From the NCBI RefSeq assembly GCF_016863635.1, contig NZ_BOPG01000031.1:1-64000 (forward strand): a stretch of DNA of 64,000 nucleotides, given 5' to 3'. This document shows positions 34,714 through 41,414 of this stretch, one piece after another. Made by a program: the position numbers and the translations under genes. Origin of the DNA: Virgisporangium aurantiacum (GTDB lineage: Bacteria > Actinomycetota > Actinomycetes > Mycobacteriales > Micromonosporaceae). The notes below the pieces were generated by a model, which saw nothing but the letters and a program-made list of their open reading frames with translations, was not told the DNA's origin and did no database searches. Within the stretch, counting starts at the first letter, position 1. Every line of letters begins with the position of its first letter.

Positions 34714-34793
34714 CCGAGCACTTGTGCGAGGGAATCATCGAGCTGAGCCCTCCCGGTCAGGGCGGGTCACCACGGAGTGGGGACCCGTCATGA
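34710..34793 (+). CDS. Possible 27-aa translationally coupled micro-ORF
   Basis: Its ATG overlaps the DUF1684 stop (ATGA at 34710-34713) and its stop overlaps the monooxygenase ATG (ATGA at 34790-34793). Ribosomes could therefore run through the gap without leaving the mRNA. The peptide begins MTEHLCEGIIELSPPG and is hydrophilic, with one Cys. It matches no family; it may simply be a coupling device or chance. Confidence 0.3.
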   Translation: MTEHLCEGIIELSPPGQGGSPRSGDPS

Positions 34794-35902
34794 CCGGTCT
34801 GCACCTGGCGGTGGAGATCGACGGCGCCGGTGCGCACCCCGGACCGCGGCCCGCGGGCGACCCGACACCGGCCGACGCCGTCGGCCTGGAGGCGGCGCTG
34901 GCCGCCGAGGCGGCCGGGTTCGCGTTCGTGACCCTGGCCGACTCGCCGCTGCCACCGGGGGCCGGGACTGCGCGGGTCGAGGCCGGCGGGGCGGCGCGGG
35001 TCGGGGTCGGCGGGGCGGCGCGGGTCGAGGCCGGCGGGGCGGTGCGGGTCGGGGTCGGCGGGGTCGAGGCGGGCGCGGGCGGGGCGGCGCGGGTCGAGGC
35101 CGGCGTCCGGGCGGCGTATCTGGCGCGACGCACGCGGCGGATCGGGCTGGCGCCGACCCTGCACGTCACGGTCACCGAGCCCTTTCACCTGGCGACCCAG
35201 CTGGCCTCGCTCGACCACGCCTCGCTCGGCCGGGCCGCCTGGGTGATCGGCGCCGAGAACTCCGCGGCGGCGCTGGCCACCGTCGGCGACCGGCCGCTCG
35301 ACGACGCCGGGCTGCGCCGCGAGATCGCCGACGTCGTCGACGTGGCGCGGGCGCTGTGGGACTCGTGGGAGGACGACGCGATCATCCGCGACCGGGCCGC
35401 CGGCCGGTTCCTCGACGCCGACCGGGTGCACCACGTCAACTTCACCGGCGCCCGGTTCGCGGTGACCGGTCCGCTGATCACCCCGCGCCCGCCGCAGGGG
35501 CAGGTGGTGGTGATCGGTGCGGACACGCTCGGCGTCACCGATCGGCTCGACGTGGCGCTGGTCGCCGCGTCCACCGTCGACGAAACGGCCGAGCGGGCCC
35601 GGCAGGCCCGCGCGGACGGTGCCCGGCTGGTCTTCGCCGAGGTCGAGGTCCAGCTCGGGACGGACCGCGATGCGGTGACGCCGTGGGCACCGTCCGGTCG
35701 GTTGCGACACGTGGGCGATGCCGACGGGTTCCGGGCACTGCTCGACCGGCTGGCCGGCGTCGTCGACGGCGTGCGCCTGCACCCGGCGAAGCTGGCCGTC
35801 GACCTGCCCCGGCTGGCCGCGGCGCTCCCGGGCCGGCCCGACACCGGGCCGACGCTGCGCGACACGCTCGGCCTGCCCCGGCCCGCCAACCAGTTCGCGT
35901 AG
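34790..35902 (+). CDS. LLM-class flavin-dependent oxidoreductase with internal minisatellite expansion
   Basis: 370 aa, luciferase-like (beta/alpha)8 monooxygenase. Family signs are the N-terminal substrate-strand LHLAVEIDG, LAPTLHVTVTEPFHLATQLASLDHAS and the GRAAWVIGAE segment. Residues ~62-108 are an insertion of eight-residue repeats of the type ARV(E/G)(A/V)GGA, encoded by near-identical 24-bp DNA repeats (34973-35105), where other members have a short loop. It likely uses reduced flavin from a separate reductase and pairs with the NtaA-type enzyme encoded next. The substrate is unknown; sulfur- or nitrogen-containing organics are common for this group. The start overlaps a micro-ORF stop. 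Confidence 0.85.
   Translation: MTGLHLAVEIDGAGAHPGPRPAGDPTPADAVGLEAALAAEAAGFAFVTLADSPLPPGAGTARVEAGGAARVGVGGAARVEAGGAVRVGVGGVEAGAGGAARVEAGVRAAYLARRTRRIGLAPTLHVTVTEPFHLATQLASLDHASLGRAAWVIGAENSAAALATVGDRPLDDAGLRREIADVVDVARALWDSWEDDAIIRDRAAGRFLDADRVHHVNFTGARFAVTGPLITPRPPQGQVVVIGADTLGVTDRLDVALVAASTVDETAERARQARADGARLVFAEVEVQLGTDRDAVTPWAPSGRLRHVGDADGFRALLDRLAGVVDGVRLHPAKLAVDLPRLAAALPGRPDTGPTLRDTLGLPRPANQFA
34973..35105 (+). repeat. Coding minisatellite, 24-bp unit
   Basis: Units at 34973-34996, 34997-35020, 35021-35044 and 35045-35068 begin CGGGTCG and alternate between two variants (GAGGCC and GGGGTC types). Degenerate copies continue to 35105. The unit is a multiple of three, so copy-number change keeps the reading frame of the monooxygenase. 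Confidence 0.8.
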
Positions 35903-35910
35903 GGGGAAAC

Positions 35911-37167
35911 ATGCTGCACCTCGGGGTGTTCTTCACCGGCGTCGGGCCCAACCTCATCTGGACCGCACCGAACTTCGCCTCGCACACCCACATCGACACG
36001 TTCGTCGCCACCGTGAAGACCATGGAACGCGGCCTGTTCGACGCGTTCTTCCTCGGCGAGGGCCTGCGCGTGCGGGAGAACCAGGGGCGCGTCTACGACC
36101 TCGACGTGGCCGGCCGCCCGGACGCCATCACGCAACTGGCGGCGCTGGCGGCGGAGACCGAGCGGATCGGGCTGGTGGCGACCCAGAACGCCACCTACAA
36201 CTTCCCGGCCGACCTGGCCCGCCGGCTCGCCAGCCTCGACTTCGTCTCCGGCGGCCGGGCCGGCTGGAACGTCGTGACCACCGACAACGCCTGGACGGGC
36301 GAGAACTTCCGGTACGGCGGCTGGCTGCCGCACGAGCGGCGCTACGAACGGGCCGGCCAGTTCGTCGAGGCGGCGAAGGCGCTGTGGTCGGGCGGTGCGG
36401 CCGTCCACACCGATCTGGTGGACGTCGAGGCGACGTCGACCGTGCCGCCCAGCCCGCAGGGGCGTCCCGTGCTCTTCCAGGCCGGCGACTCCGACGGCGG
36501 CCGGGACCTCGCCGCCCGGCACGCCGACGTGGTCTTCTCCGCCAACACCGACTACGACAAGGCGGCCGCCTACGCCGCCGACCTGCGCCGGCGCCTCGCC
36601 GGATACGGCCGGTCGCCGGACTCGGTGCGGATCCTGCCGGGCGCGTCGGTCGTGCTCGGCGCCACCCCGGCGGAGGCCGAGGAGAAGGCGGCGTGGATCC
36701 GGCAGGAGCAGACCACCGGTCCGCGGGCCATCGCGTTCCTCGAACAGCACTGGGGCAAGGACCTGTCCGGCTACGACCCGGACGGCCCGTTGCCGGACGT
36801 CGAGCCCACCCCGGACGAACTGGACCCGTCGCGCGGCACGCTCCCGATCGCCTGGCGCACCGGCAAGCTCGCCCGCATCGCCGAGTGGCGGCGGCTGGCC
36901 GCCGACCGCGGATGGTCGATCCGTGACCTCGTGGTGGCGGTCACCCCGCAGCACAGCTGGTTCGTCGGCACGCCCGGCCAGATCGCCGACGAGTGGACCC
37001 GCTTCGTGACCACCCGGGCCGTCGACGGGTTCAACATCCTGCCGCAACTGCTGCCCGGCACCGTCGAGGACATCGTGGACCGGCTGGTGCCCGAACTGCA
37101 GGAACGCGGCGTCTACCGCACCGCGTACGAGGGCCGAACGCTGCGCGAGCACCTGAACCTCCCGTAA
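35911..37167 (+). CDS. NtaA/SnaA/DszA-family LLM flavin-dependent monooxygenase
   Basis: 418 aa. Family motifs are FDAFFLGEGLRVREN, TQNATYNFPADLARRLASLDF (in parts), SGGRAGWNVVTTDN, then PLPHERRYER-like WLPHERRYERAGQFVEAAKALW, and VLFQAGDSDGGRDLAARHADVVF in the C-terminal half. These FMNH2-dependent enzymes oxidise chelating amines, sulfones or similar compounds using a separate flavin reductase; none is encoded here. GGGGGAA precedes the ATG and the gap to the preceding oxidoreductase is 8 bp, so they share an operon. The substrate is undetermined; involvement in sulfur or nitrogen scavenging is inferred from relatives. Confidence 0.9.
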   Translation: MLHLGVFFTGVGPNLIWTAPNFASHTHIDTFVATVKTMERGLFDAFFLGEGLRVRENQGRVYDLDVAGRPDAITQLAALAAETERIGLVATQNATYNFPADLARRLASLDFVSGGRAGWNVVTTDNAWTGENFRYGGWLPHERRYERAGQFVEAAKALWSGGAAVHTDLVDVEATSTVPPSPQGRPVLFQAGDSDGGRDLAARHADVVFSANTDYDKAAAYAADLRRRLAGYGRSPDSVRILPGASVVLGATPAEAEEKAAWIRQEQTTGPRAIAFLEQHWGKDLSGYDPDGPLPDVEPTPDELDPSRGTLPIAWRTGKLARIAEWRRLAADRGWSIRDLVVAVTPQHSWFVGTPGQIADEWTRFVTTRAVDGFNILPQLLPGTVEDIVDRLVPELQERGVYRTAYEGRTLREHLNLP

Positions 37168-37201
37168 CGGGCGCAGGTCGCGCGACCCGTGACCTTGCCG
37201 G

Positions 37202-37207
37202 TACGGT
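37202..37207 (+). promoter_or_regulatory. Candidate -10 box for leaderless threonine aldolase-like gene
   Basis: TACGGT fits TANNNT and ends 8 nt before the GTG at 37216; no ribosome-binding site is present. Confidence 0.3.
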
Positions 37208-37215
37208 TCCCCGTC

Positions 37216-38277
37216 GTGAGCACTGAGAACCGCGACCGGCGCGGGTTCGCGTCCGACAACGAGGCCGGTGGGCATCCCGCGGTGCTGGCGGCGTTGGTGG
37301 ACGCGAACCGGGGGCATCAGCGGGCCTACGGCGGCGACGACCACACCGCCCGGCTCGGTGAGGTGCTGAAAGGGCATTTCGGGCCTGCCGCCGCCAGCTT
37401 TCCGGTGTTGACGGGCACCGGCGCCAACGTCCTTGCCGTGCAGGCGATGTCGCCACCGTACGGGGCAGTGATCTGTGCCGGGTCCGCGCACCTGGCCACC
37501 TCGGAGGGGACCGCACCGGAGTCGGTCGCGGGGCTGCACGTGATCGGCGTGCCGACGCCGGACGGCAGGCTCACGCCGGACCTGGTGCGCCGACACGCCA
37601 CCGGCATCGGGCACATCAACGCGGCGCAGCCGAGCGTGGTGTCGGTCTCGCAGGTGACCGAGTGCGGCACCACGTACACACCGGAGCAACTCAAAGCGCT
37701 CGCCGACTGCGCCCACGAGCTTGGCCTGGTCCTGCACGTCGACGGGGCGCGGCTGGCGAACGCGGCCGCGTACCTCGGCGTCGACCTGCGGACCCTGATC
37801 ACCGAGCCGGGCGTGGACATCGTCAGCCTCGGCGGCACGAAGAACGGGCTGTTGTTCGGGGAGGCGGTGGTGGTGCCGCGCGGTGACGACCATCCGGCTG
37901 CGGTGAAGGCGTTGCCGTACCTGCAGAAGCGGGCCACGCAGCTGCTGTCGAAGATGCGGTTCGTCTCGGCGCAGCTGGTCGCGCTCTACGAGGGTGACCT
38001 GTGGCTGCGGCTGGCGTCGCACGCCAACGCCATGGCGGCCCGTCTCGCCGACGGCCTGACCGGGCTCGACGGGGTCCGGATCGGGTACCCGGTCGAGTCG
38101 AACGCGGTGTTCGTCGCGCTGGCGGAGCCGGTGGCGGCGCGGGTGCGTCAGGCGTTCGCCTTCCACGACTGGGAGGACGACGTGCGGCGCTGGATGTGTT
38201 CGTTCGACACCACGCCCGACGACGTCGACGGGATGATCGACGCCGTCAAGGTGGCAACAAAGCAGGAGGTCGGATGA
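37216..38277 (+). CDS. Threonine aldolase / beta-eliminating lyase-family PLP enzyme
   Basis: 353 aa, fold-type I PLP enzyme. RGFASDNEAGGHPAVLAAL opens the domain, FPVLTGTGANVLAVQAM binds cofactor phosphate, LVLHVDGARLANAAAYLG carries the PLP-binding Asp, and the Schiff-base Lys209 lies in SLGGTKNGLLFGE. Threonine aldolases cleave beta-hydroxy-alpha-amino acids to glycine and an aldehyde; related beta-eliminating lyases act on other amino acids. The GTG at 37216 is favoured over an in-frame GTG at 37189 because the conserved N-terminus starts there and TACGGT lies 8 nt upstream. Its stop overlaps the next start (ATGA), linking it to the kinase/phospho-lyase fusion. Confidence 0.87.
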   Translation: MSTENRDRRGFASDNEAGGHPAVLAALVDANRGHQRAYGGDDHTARLGEVLKGHFGPAAASFPVLTGTGANVLAVQAMSPPYGAVICAGSAHLATSEGTAPESVAGLHVIGVPTPDGRLTPDLVRRHATGIGHINAAQPSVVSVSQVTECGTTYTPEQLKALADCAHELGLVLHVDGARLANAAAYLGVDLRTLITEPGVDIVSLGGTKNGLLFGEAVVVPRGDDHPAAVKALPYLQKRATQLLSKMRFVSAQLVALYEGDLWLRLASHANAMAARLADGLTGLDGVRIGYPVESNAVFVALAEPVAARVRQAFAFHDWEDDVRRWMCSFDTTPDDVDGMIDAVKVATKQEVG

Positions 38278-40505
38278 TCGTGCTCGACGAACCGGCGCCG
38301 CTGGTCGACGAGGCGGCGGCCGCGGCGATCGTCACCGAGCATTTCGGCCTCGAGGTGGCCGCGGCCGCGAGCCTGCCCGCGGAGCGCGACCGCAACTTCC
38401 TCGTCCACGCCGCCGACGGGCGGACCTTCGTGCTCAAGGTCGCCAACTCGGCCGAGGACCCGCGGGTGCTCGACATGGAGTGCGCCGCGATGCGACACAT
38501 CGCCGACGTCGACCCCGGCCTGCCGGTGCCGCGGATCCACGGCGAAACCGTCCCCATGACCGCGGTCGACGGGCGGACCCACCTGGTGCGGCTGATCACC
38601 GGCATGCCGGGCACACCCGCCGACCGGGAGCGGCAACCGGCGGCGTTCGCGGCGGAGTTCGGCGCCGCCTGCGCCCGGATGTCGCGCGCGCTGCGCGGCT
38701 TCACGCACCCGGCCGCCGCCCGCGACCTCGACTGGGACCCGCGCGACGTGAGCCGCCTGGGGCCCGGCCTCGACACGAGCCGCTTCGTCGACCTGCGCGC
38801 GGCCACCCGGGCGCTGCCCGCCGGCGTGCAGCACGGCGACCTGAACCTCGGCAACGTGCTGGTCGACCGGGGAAAGGTCAGCGGGCTGATCGACTTCGGC
38901 GACATGCACCACAATGCCCGCGTCGCCGACCTCGCCATCGGGCTGGCCGCGTTGATGCGGCAGGCGGCCGACCCGTGGGCCGCAGCGGCCGGCCTCCTCG
39001 ACGGGTACCAGCGGCTCACCCCGCTGGAACCGGAGGAGGTCGACGTCGTCGGTGAACTGGTGCTCGCGCGCACGGTGGCCGGCCTGCTCATCTCCGCCCG
39101 GATGGTGGCCCGCCACCCGGCCAACGGCGCCTACCTGGCCCAGAGCGACGACGTCAACCGGCGGCTGCTGGACCTGCTGAGCCCGCTGGAGCCCACGGCA
39201 CTGGCCGACCGGTTCCACCGGATGTGCGGAACGGGGCGCTCACGCCCGTCACCGAAAAACCACGCCGATCTCGCCGCGCGGCGCCGTGGCGCCCTCGGTG
39301 CCGACAACCTCGCGCCCATGTTCTACAGAAAACCAATTCAGGTGACGCGCGCAGCGGGGCCGTGGGTGCACGCCGCCGACGGACGCCGCTACCTCGACGC
39401 CTACAACAACGTGCCGGTGCTCGGCCATACGCACCCGGCCGTGGTGCAGGCGATCTCGCGGCAGAGCGCGGTGCTGAACCTGAACTCGCGGTACCTGCAC
39501 CCGCACGCCGTCGAACTGGCCGAGCGGCTGCTGGCCACCATGCCCGCGGGGCTCGACACGTGCGTGTTCGCCAACTCCGGCAGCGAGGTCAACGACCTGG
39601 CCTGGCGGATGGCGACGGTGTACACCGGCAACACCGGCGCGATCGCCGCCGACCTGGCCTACCACGGCGTGAGCGCGGCGACCTCGGCCCTGTCGACGAA
39701 CACCTATCCGCCCGACGCCCGGCCGGCGCACGTGGCGGTCTTCACGCCGCCCGGCCCCGGCCCGGACGGCGCCGACGCCGGCGCCGCGGTCGAGGCCGCC
39801 CGGACGACCCTGCGGCGGGCCGGTCACGACGTGGCGCTGACGGTGGTGGACACCGTGTTCAGCGCCGCCGGCATCCGCGAACCCGACCCGGCCTACATGC
39901 GCGGCCTGGTCGCCGCCACGCACGACGGCAACGGCCTGTTCCTGGCCGACGAGGTGCAGGCCGGCTTCGGCCGCGGCGGCGGGAACCTGTGGCGGTTCCG
40001 GGACTTCGGCATCGAGCCCGACTTCGTGACGCTGGGCAAGCCGATGGGCAACGGCCACCCGGTCGCCGCGCTGATCACCCGCCGCGACGTCGCGGAGCGG
40101 TTCGCCGCCGTCGACGAGTACTTCAGCACGTTCGGCGGCAACCCGGTCTCCTCCGTCGCGGCGCTGACCGTGCTCGACATCGTCGAGCAGAACGGGCTCG
40201 TCGCGAACGCCGGGCGGGTCGGCGCCGCGCTGCGCGCAGGCATCGTCGCGTTGGGGCTGCCGGGCATCGTCGACGTGCGCGGCCCGGGGCTGATGATCGG
40301 GGTCGAACTGGATCCGGCGTGGCTGACCGCGCGAGAGGTGGCGGAGCGGCTGCGGGAGGCGGGTGTGCTCGTCGGCACGACCGGGCCGGGCGGGGCGACG
40401 CTGAAGGTGCGGCCGCCGCTGATCTGGACCGACGAGCACGTCGGGACGTTCCTGGCGGCGTTCGGGGCGGCTGTCGGTGCGGCGCCCGGCGCGGCCGTCA
40501 GCTGA
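38274..40505 (+). CDS. Fused APH-type kinase and class III aminotransferase-fold phospho-lyase
   Basis: 743 aa. Residues ~1-325 are an aminoglycoside-phosphotransferase-like kinase of the hydroxylysine-kinase (AGPHD1) type: FVLKVANS Lys, catalytic HGDLNLGN at 187-194 and IDFGDMHH. Residues ~335-743 are a class III aminotransferase with PLP Lys589 in TLGKPMGNGHPVA and DEVQAGFGR, closest in design to ethanolamine-phosphate and 5-phosphohydroxylysine phospho-lyases. The logical reaction is phosphorylation of an amino alcohol followed by PLP-driven phosphate elimination on the same chain. Some bacterial homologues carry an M23 peptidase domain between these parts; I see none. It is translationally coupled to the threonine aldolase-like gene. 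The substrate is inferred, not shown. Confidence 0.85.
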   Translation: MIVLDEPAPLVDEAAAAAIVTEHFGLEVAAAASLPAERDRNFLVHAADGRTFVLKVANSAEDPRVLDMECAAMRHIADVDPGLPVPRIHGETVPMTAVDGRTHLVRLITGMPGTPADRERQPAAFAAEFGAACARMSRALRGFTHPAAARDLDWDPRDVSRLGPGLDTSRFVDLRAATRALPAGVQHGDLNLGNVLVDRGKVSGLIDFGDMHHNARVADLAIGLAALMRQAADPWAAAAGLLDGYQRLTPLEPEEVDVVGELVLARTVAGLLISARMVARHPANGAYLAQSDDVNRRLLDLLSPLEPTALADRFHRMCGTGRSRPSPKNHADLAARRRGALGADNLAPMFYRKPIQVTRAAGPWVHAADGRRYLDAYNNVPVLGHTHPAVVQAISRQSAVLNLNSRYLHPHAVELAERLLATMPAGLDTCVFANSGSEVNDLAWRMATVYTGNTGAIAADLAYHGVSAATSALSTNTYPPDARPAHVAVFTPPGPGPDGADAGAAVEAARTTLRRAGHDVALTVVDTVFSAAGIREPDPAYMRGLVAATHDGNGLFLADEVQAGFGRGGGNLWRFRDFGIEPDFVTLGKPMGNGHPVAALITRRDVAERFAAVDEYFSTFGGNPVSSVAALTVLDIVEQNGLVANAGRVGAALRAGIVALGLPGIVDVRGPGLMIGVELDPAWLTAREVAERLREAGVLVGTTGPGGATLKVRPPLIWTDEHVGTFLAAFGAAVGAAPGAAVS

Positions 40506-41100
40506 ACAGGCTCCGCGGGTCGGCGGCGATCGCCCGGAACCAGGACGCGACGTCCTCGGCACCCGGGCAGCGGGCGACCGAGACCGCGTCGGCGAGGGCC
40601 CGCATCTCCTCCGGCGGCAGCAGCCCGCCATGTGGGTCCCGCAACCGCAGGTGCACGGTGGTCGCGTCGTCGGAGGCCGAGAGGTACGGGGTGCGGATCG
40701 GCGTGCTGACGGCGCCCTGCAGCGGCCGGTGCCGCTCGTTGTGTGCGCTCAGGCTGACGATCCGGGCGGACGCGAGGTCGACGGTGCGGGCCCGCACCCG
40801 TCGCACCGTGAGCCGGCTGCCCTCCAGCCAGGCCGCGGTGCGGGCGAGCGCCAGGATCTGGTAGAGCACGAACGCCGCCGCCGCGACGAACGCGAGCCCC
40901 GCGCCGACCGCGGCCCACCCGCTGGTCGCGGACTCGGACAGGTCGGCGACATCACCGATGATCACGACGACGAAGGCCCCGACGGCGAAGCTGACCAGCG
41001 TGAGAACCGGCCCGATGAGGACCACCCACCAGATGATCTTCGCCGTCCGGGCGTTCACCCCACCCGACGACAACGACAGACGTCGTTCCCCCGTCACCAT
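40498..41100 (-). CDS. Hypothetical membrane protein
   Basis: 200 aa. Two hydrophobic helices (about residues 22-48 and 62-85) are followed by a soluble domain with LEGSRLTVRRVRARTVDLASARIVSLSAHNE and later LRLRDPHGGLLPPEEMRALADAV. This suggests a PH-like/DUF domain on the cytosolic side, but I do not recognise the family firmly. It overlaps the convergent fusion gene by 8 bp. Its start at 41100 is 140 bp from the divergent fxsA start, and the 17-bp palindrome at 41129-41145 lies between, so it may be co-regulated with the Fxs locus. Function is unknown. Confidence 0.7.
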   Translation of the reverse strand: MVTGERRLSLSSGGVNARTAKIIWWVVLIGPVLTLVSFAVGAFVVVIIGDVADLSESATSGWAAVGAGLAFVAAAAFVLYQILALARTAAWLEGSRLTVRRVRARTVDLASARIVSLSAHNERHRPLQGAVSTPIRTPYLSASDDATTVHLRLRDPHGGLLPPEEMRALADAVSVARCPGAEDVASWFRAIAADPRSLFS

Positions 41101-41128
41101 GGCAACAGAGTGACAGCGGGAGTCAATT

Positions 41129-41145
41129 CACCATTCAGAATGGTG
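41129..41145. promoter_or_regulatory. Perfect 17-bp palindrome upstream of fxsA
   Basis: CACCATTCAGAATGGTG has perfect 8-bp arms around one central base. It lies 35 bp before the fxsA promoter and 28 bp from the divergent hypothetical gene start, a good position for an operator acting on either gene. The cognate regulator is unknown. Confidence 0.65.
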
Positions 41146-41179
41146 GATGGATTGCTCCCTGCTGGGCCTGGTAACACCG

Positions 41180-41208
41180 GTGACATTACGTCGAGTGTTC
41201 TCTATGCT
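41180..41208 (+). promoter_or_regulatory. Promoter of the fxs operon
   Basis: GTGACA (41180-41185), 17-bp spacer, TATGCT (41203-41208). Transcription would begin near 41215, leaving a short leader with GGAGGA (41231-41236) 4 nt before the fxsA ATG. Confidence 0.65.
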
Positions 41209-41240
41209 CTGTTAGGTAATCGCCCTTCCTGGAGGAACGC

Positions 41241-41411
41241 ATGGAACCCGTCGCCGCCGGCAGAACCGACCGAGCCGGCATCACAGGCACCGCGCTGCCC
41301 ACCAGGCCGGAGTCTCTTCGCGAGATCGATCGCGAACGCGCCCGCCGCATCCGCAGCCGGATTCTCGGAAACAGCAACACCCTCGTGTCGCTGTTCCAGT
41401 CCTCGATCTGA
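41241..41411 (+). CDS. fxsA: FxsA: FxSxx-COOH ribosomal peptide precursor
   Basis: 56 aa, read directly from the sequence. It ends in ...LVSLFQSSI with the stop straight after, an exact match to the F-x-S-x-x-COOH ending that defines this precursor family. An Arg/Glu-rich helix-like leader (about residues 22-41, ESLREIDRERARRIRSR) precedes a short ILGNSNTLVS spacer and the FQS core. In characterised FxsB systems the radical SAM enzyme links the Phe ring to the Ser beta-carbon, giving a three-residue cyclophane. A strong GGAGGA lies before the ATG, and fxsB starts 3 nt after the stop. Nothing shows whether the peptide is cleaved or exported; no transporter or obvious leader peptidase is encoded nearby. 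Confidence 0.9.
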   Translation: MEPVAAGRTDRAGITGTALPTRPESLREIDRERARRIRSRILGNSNTLVSLFQSSI

Positions 41412-41414
41412 CCG

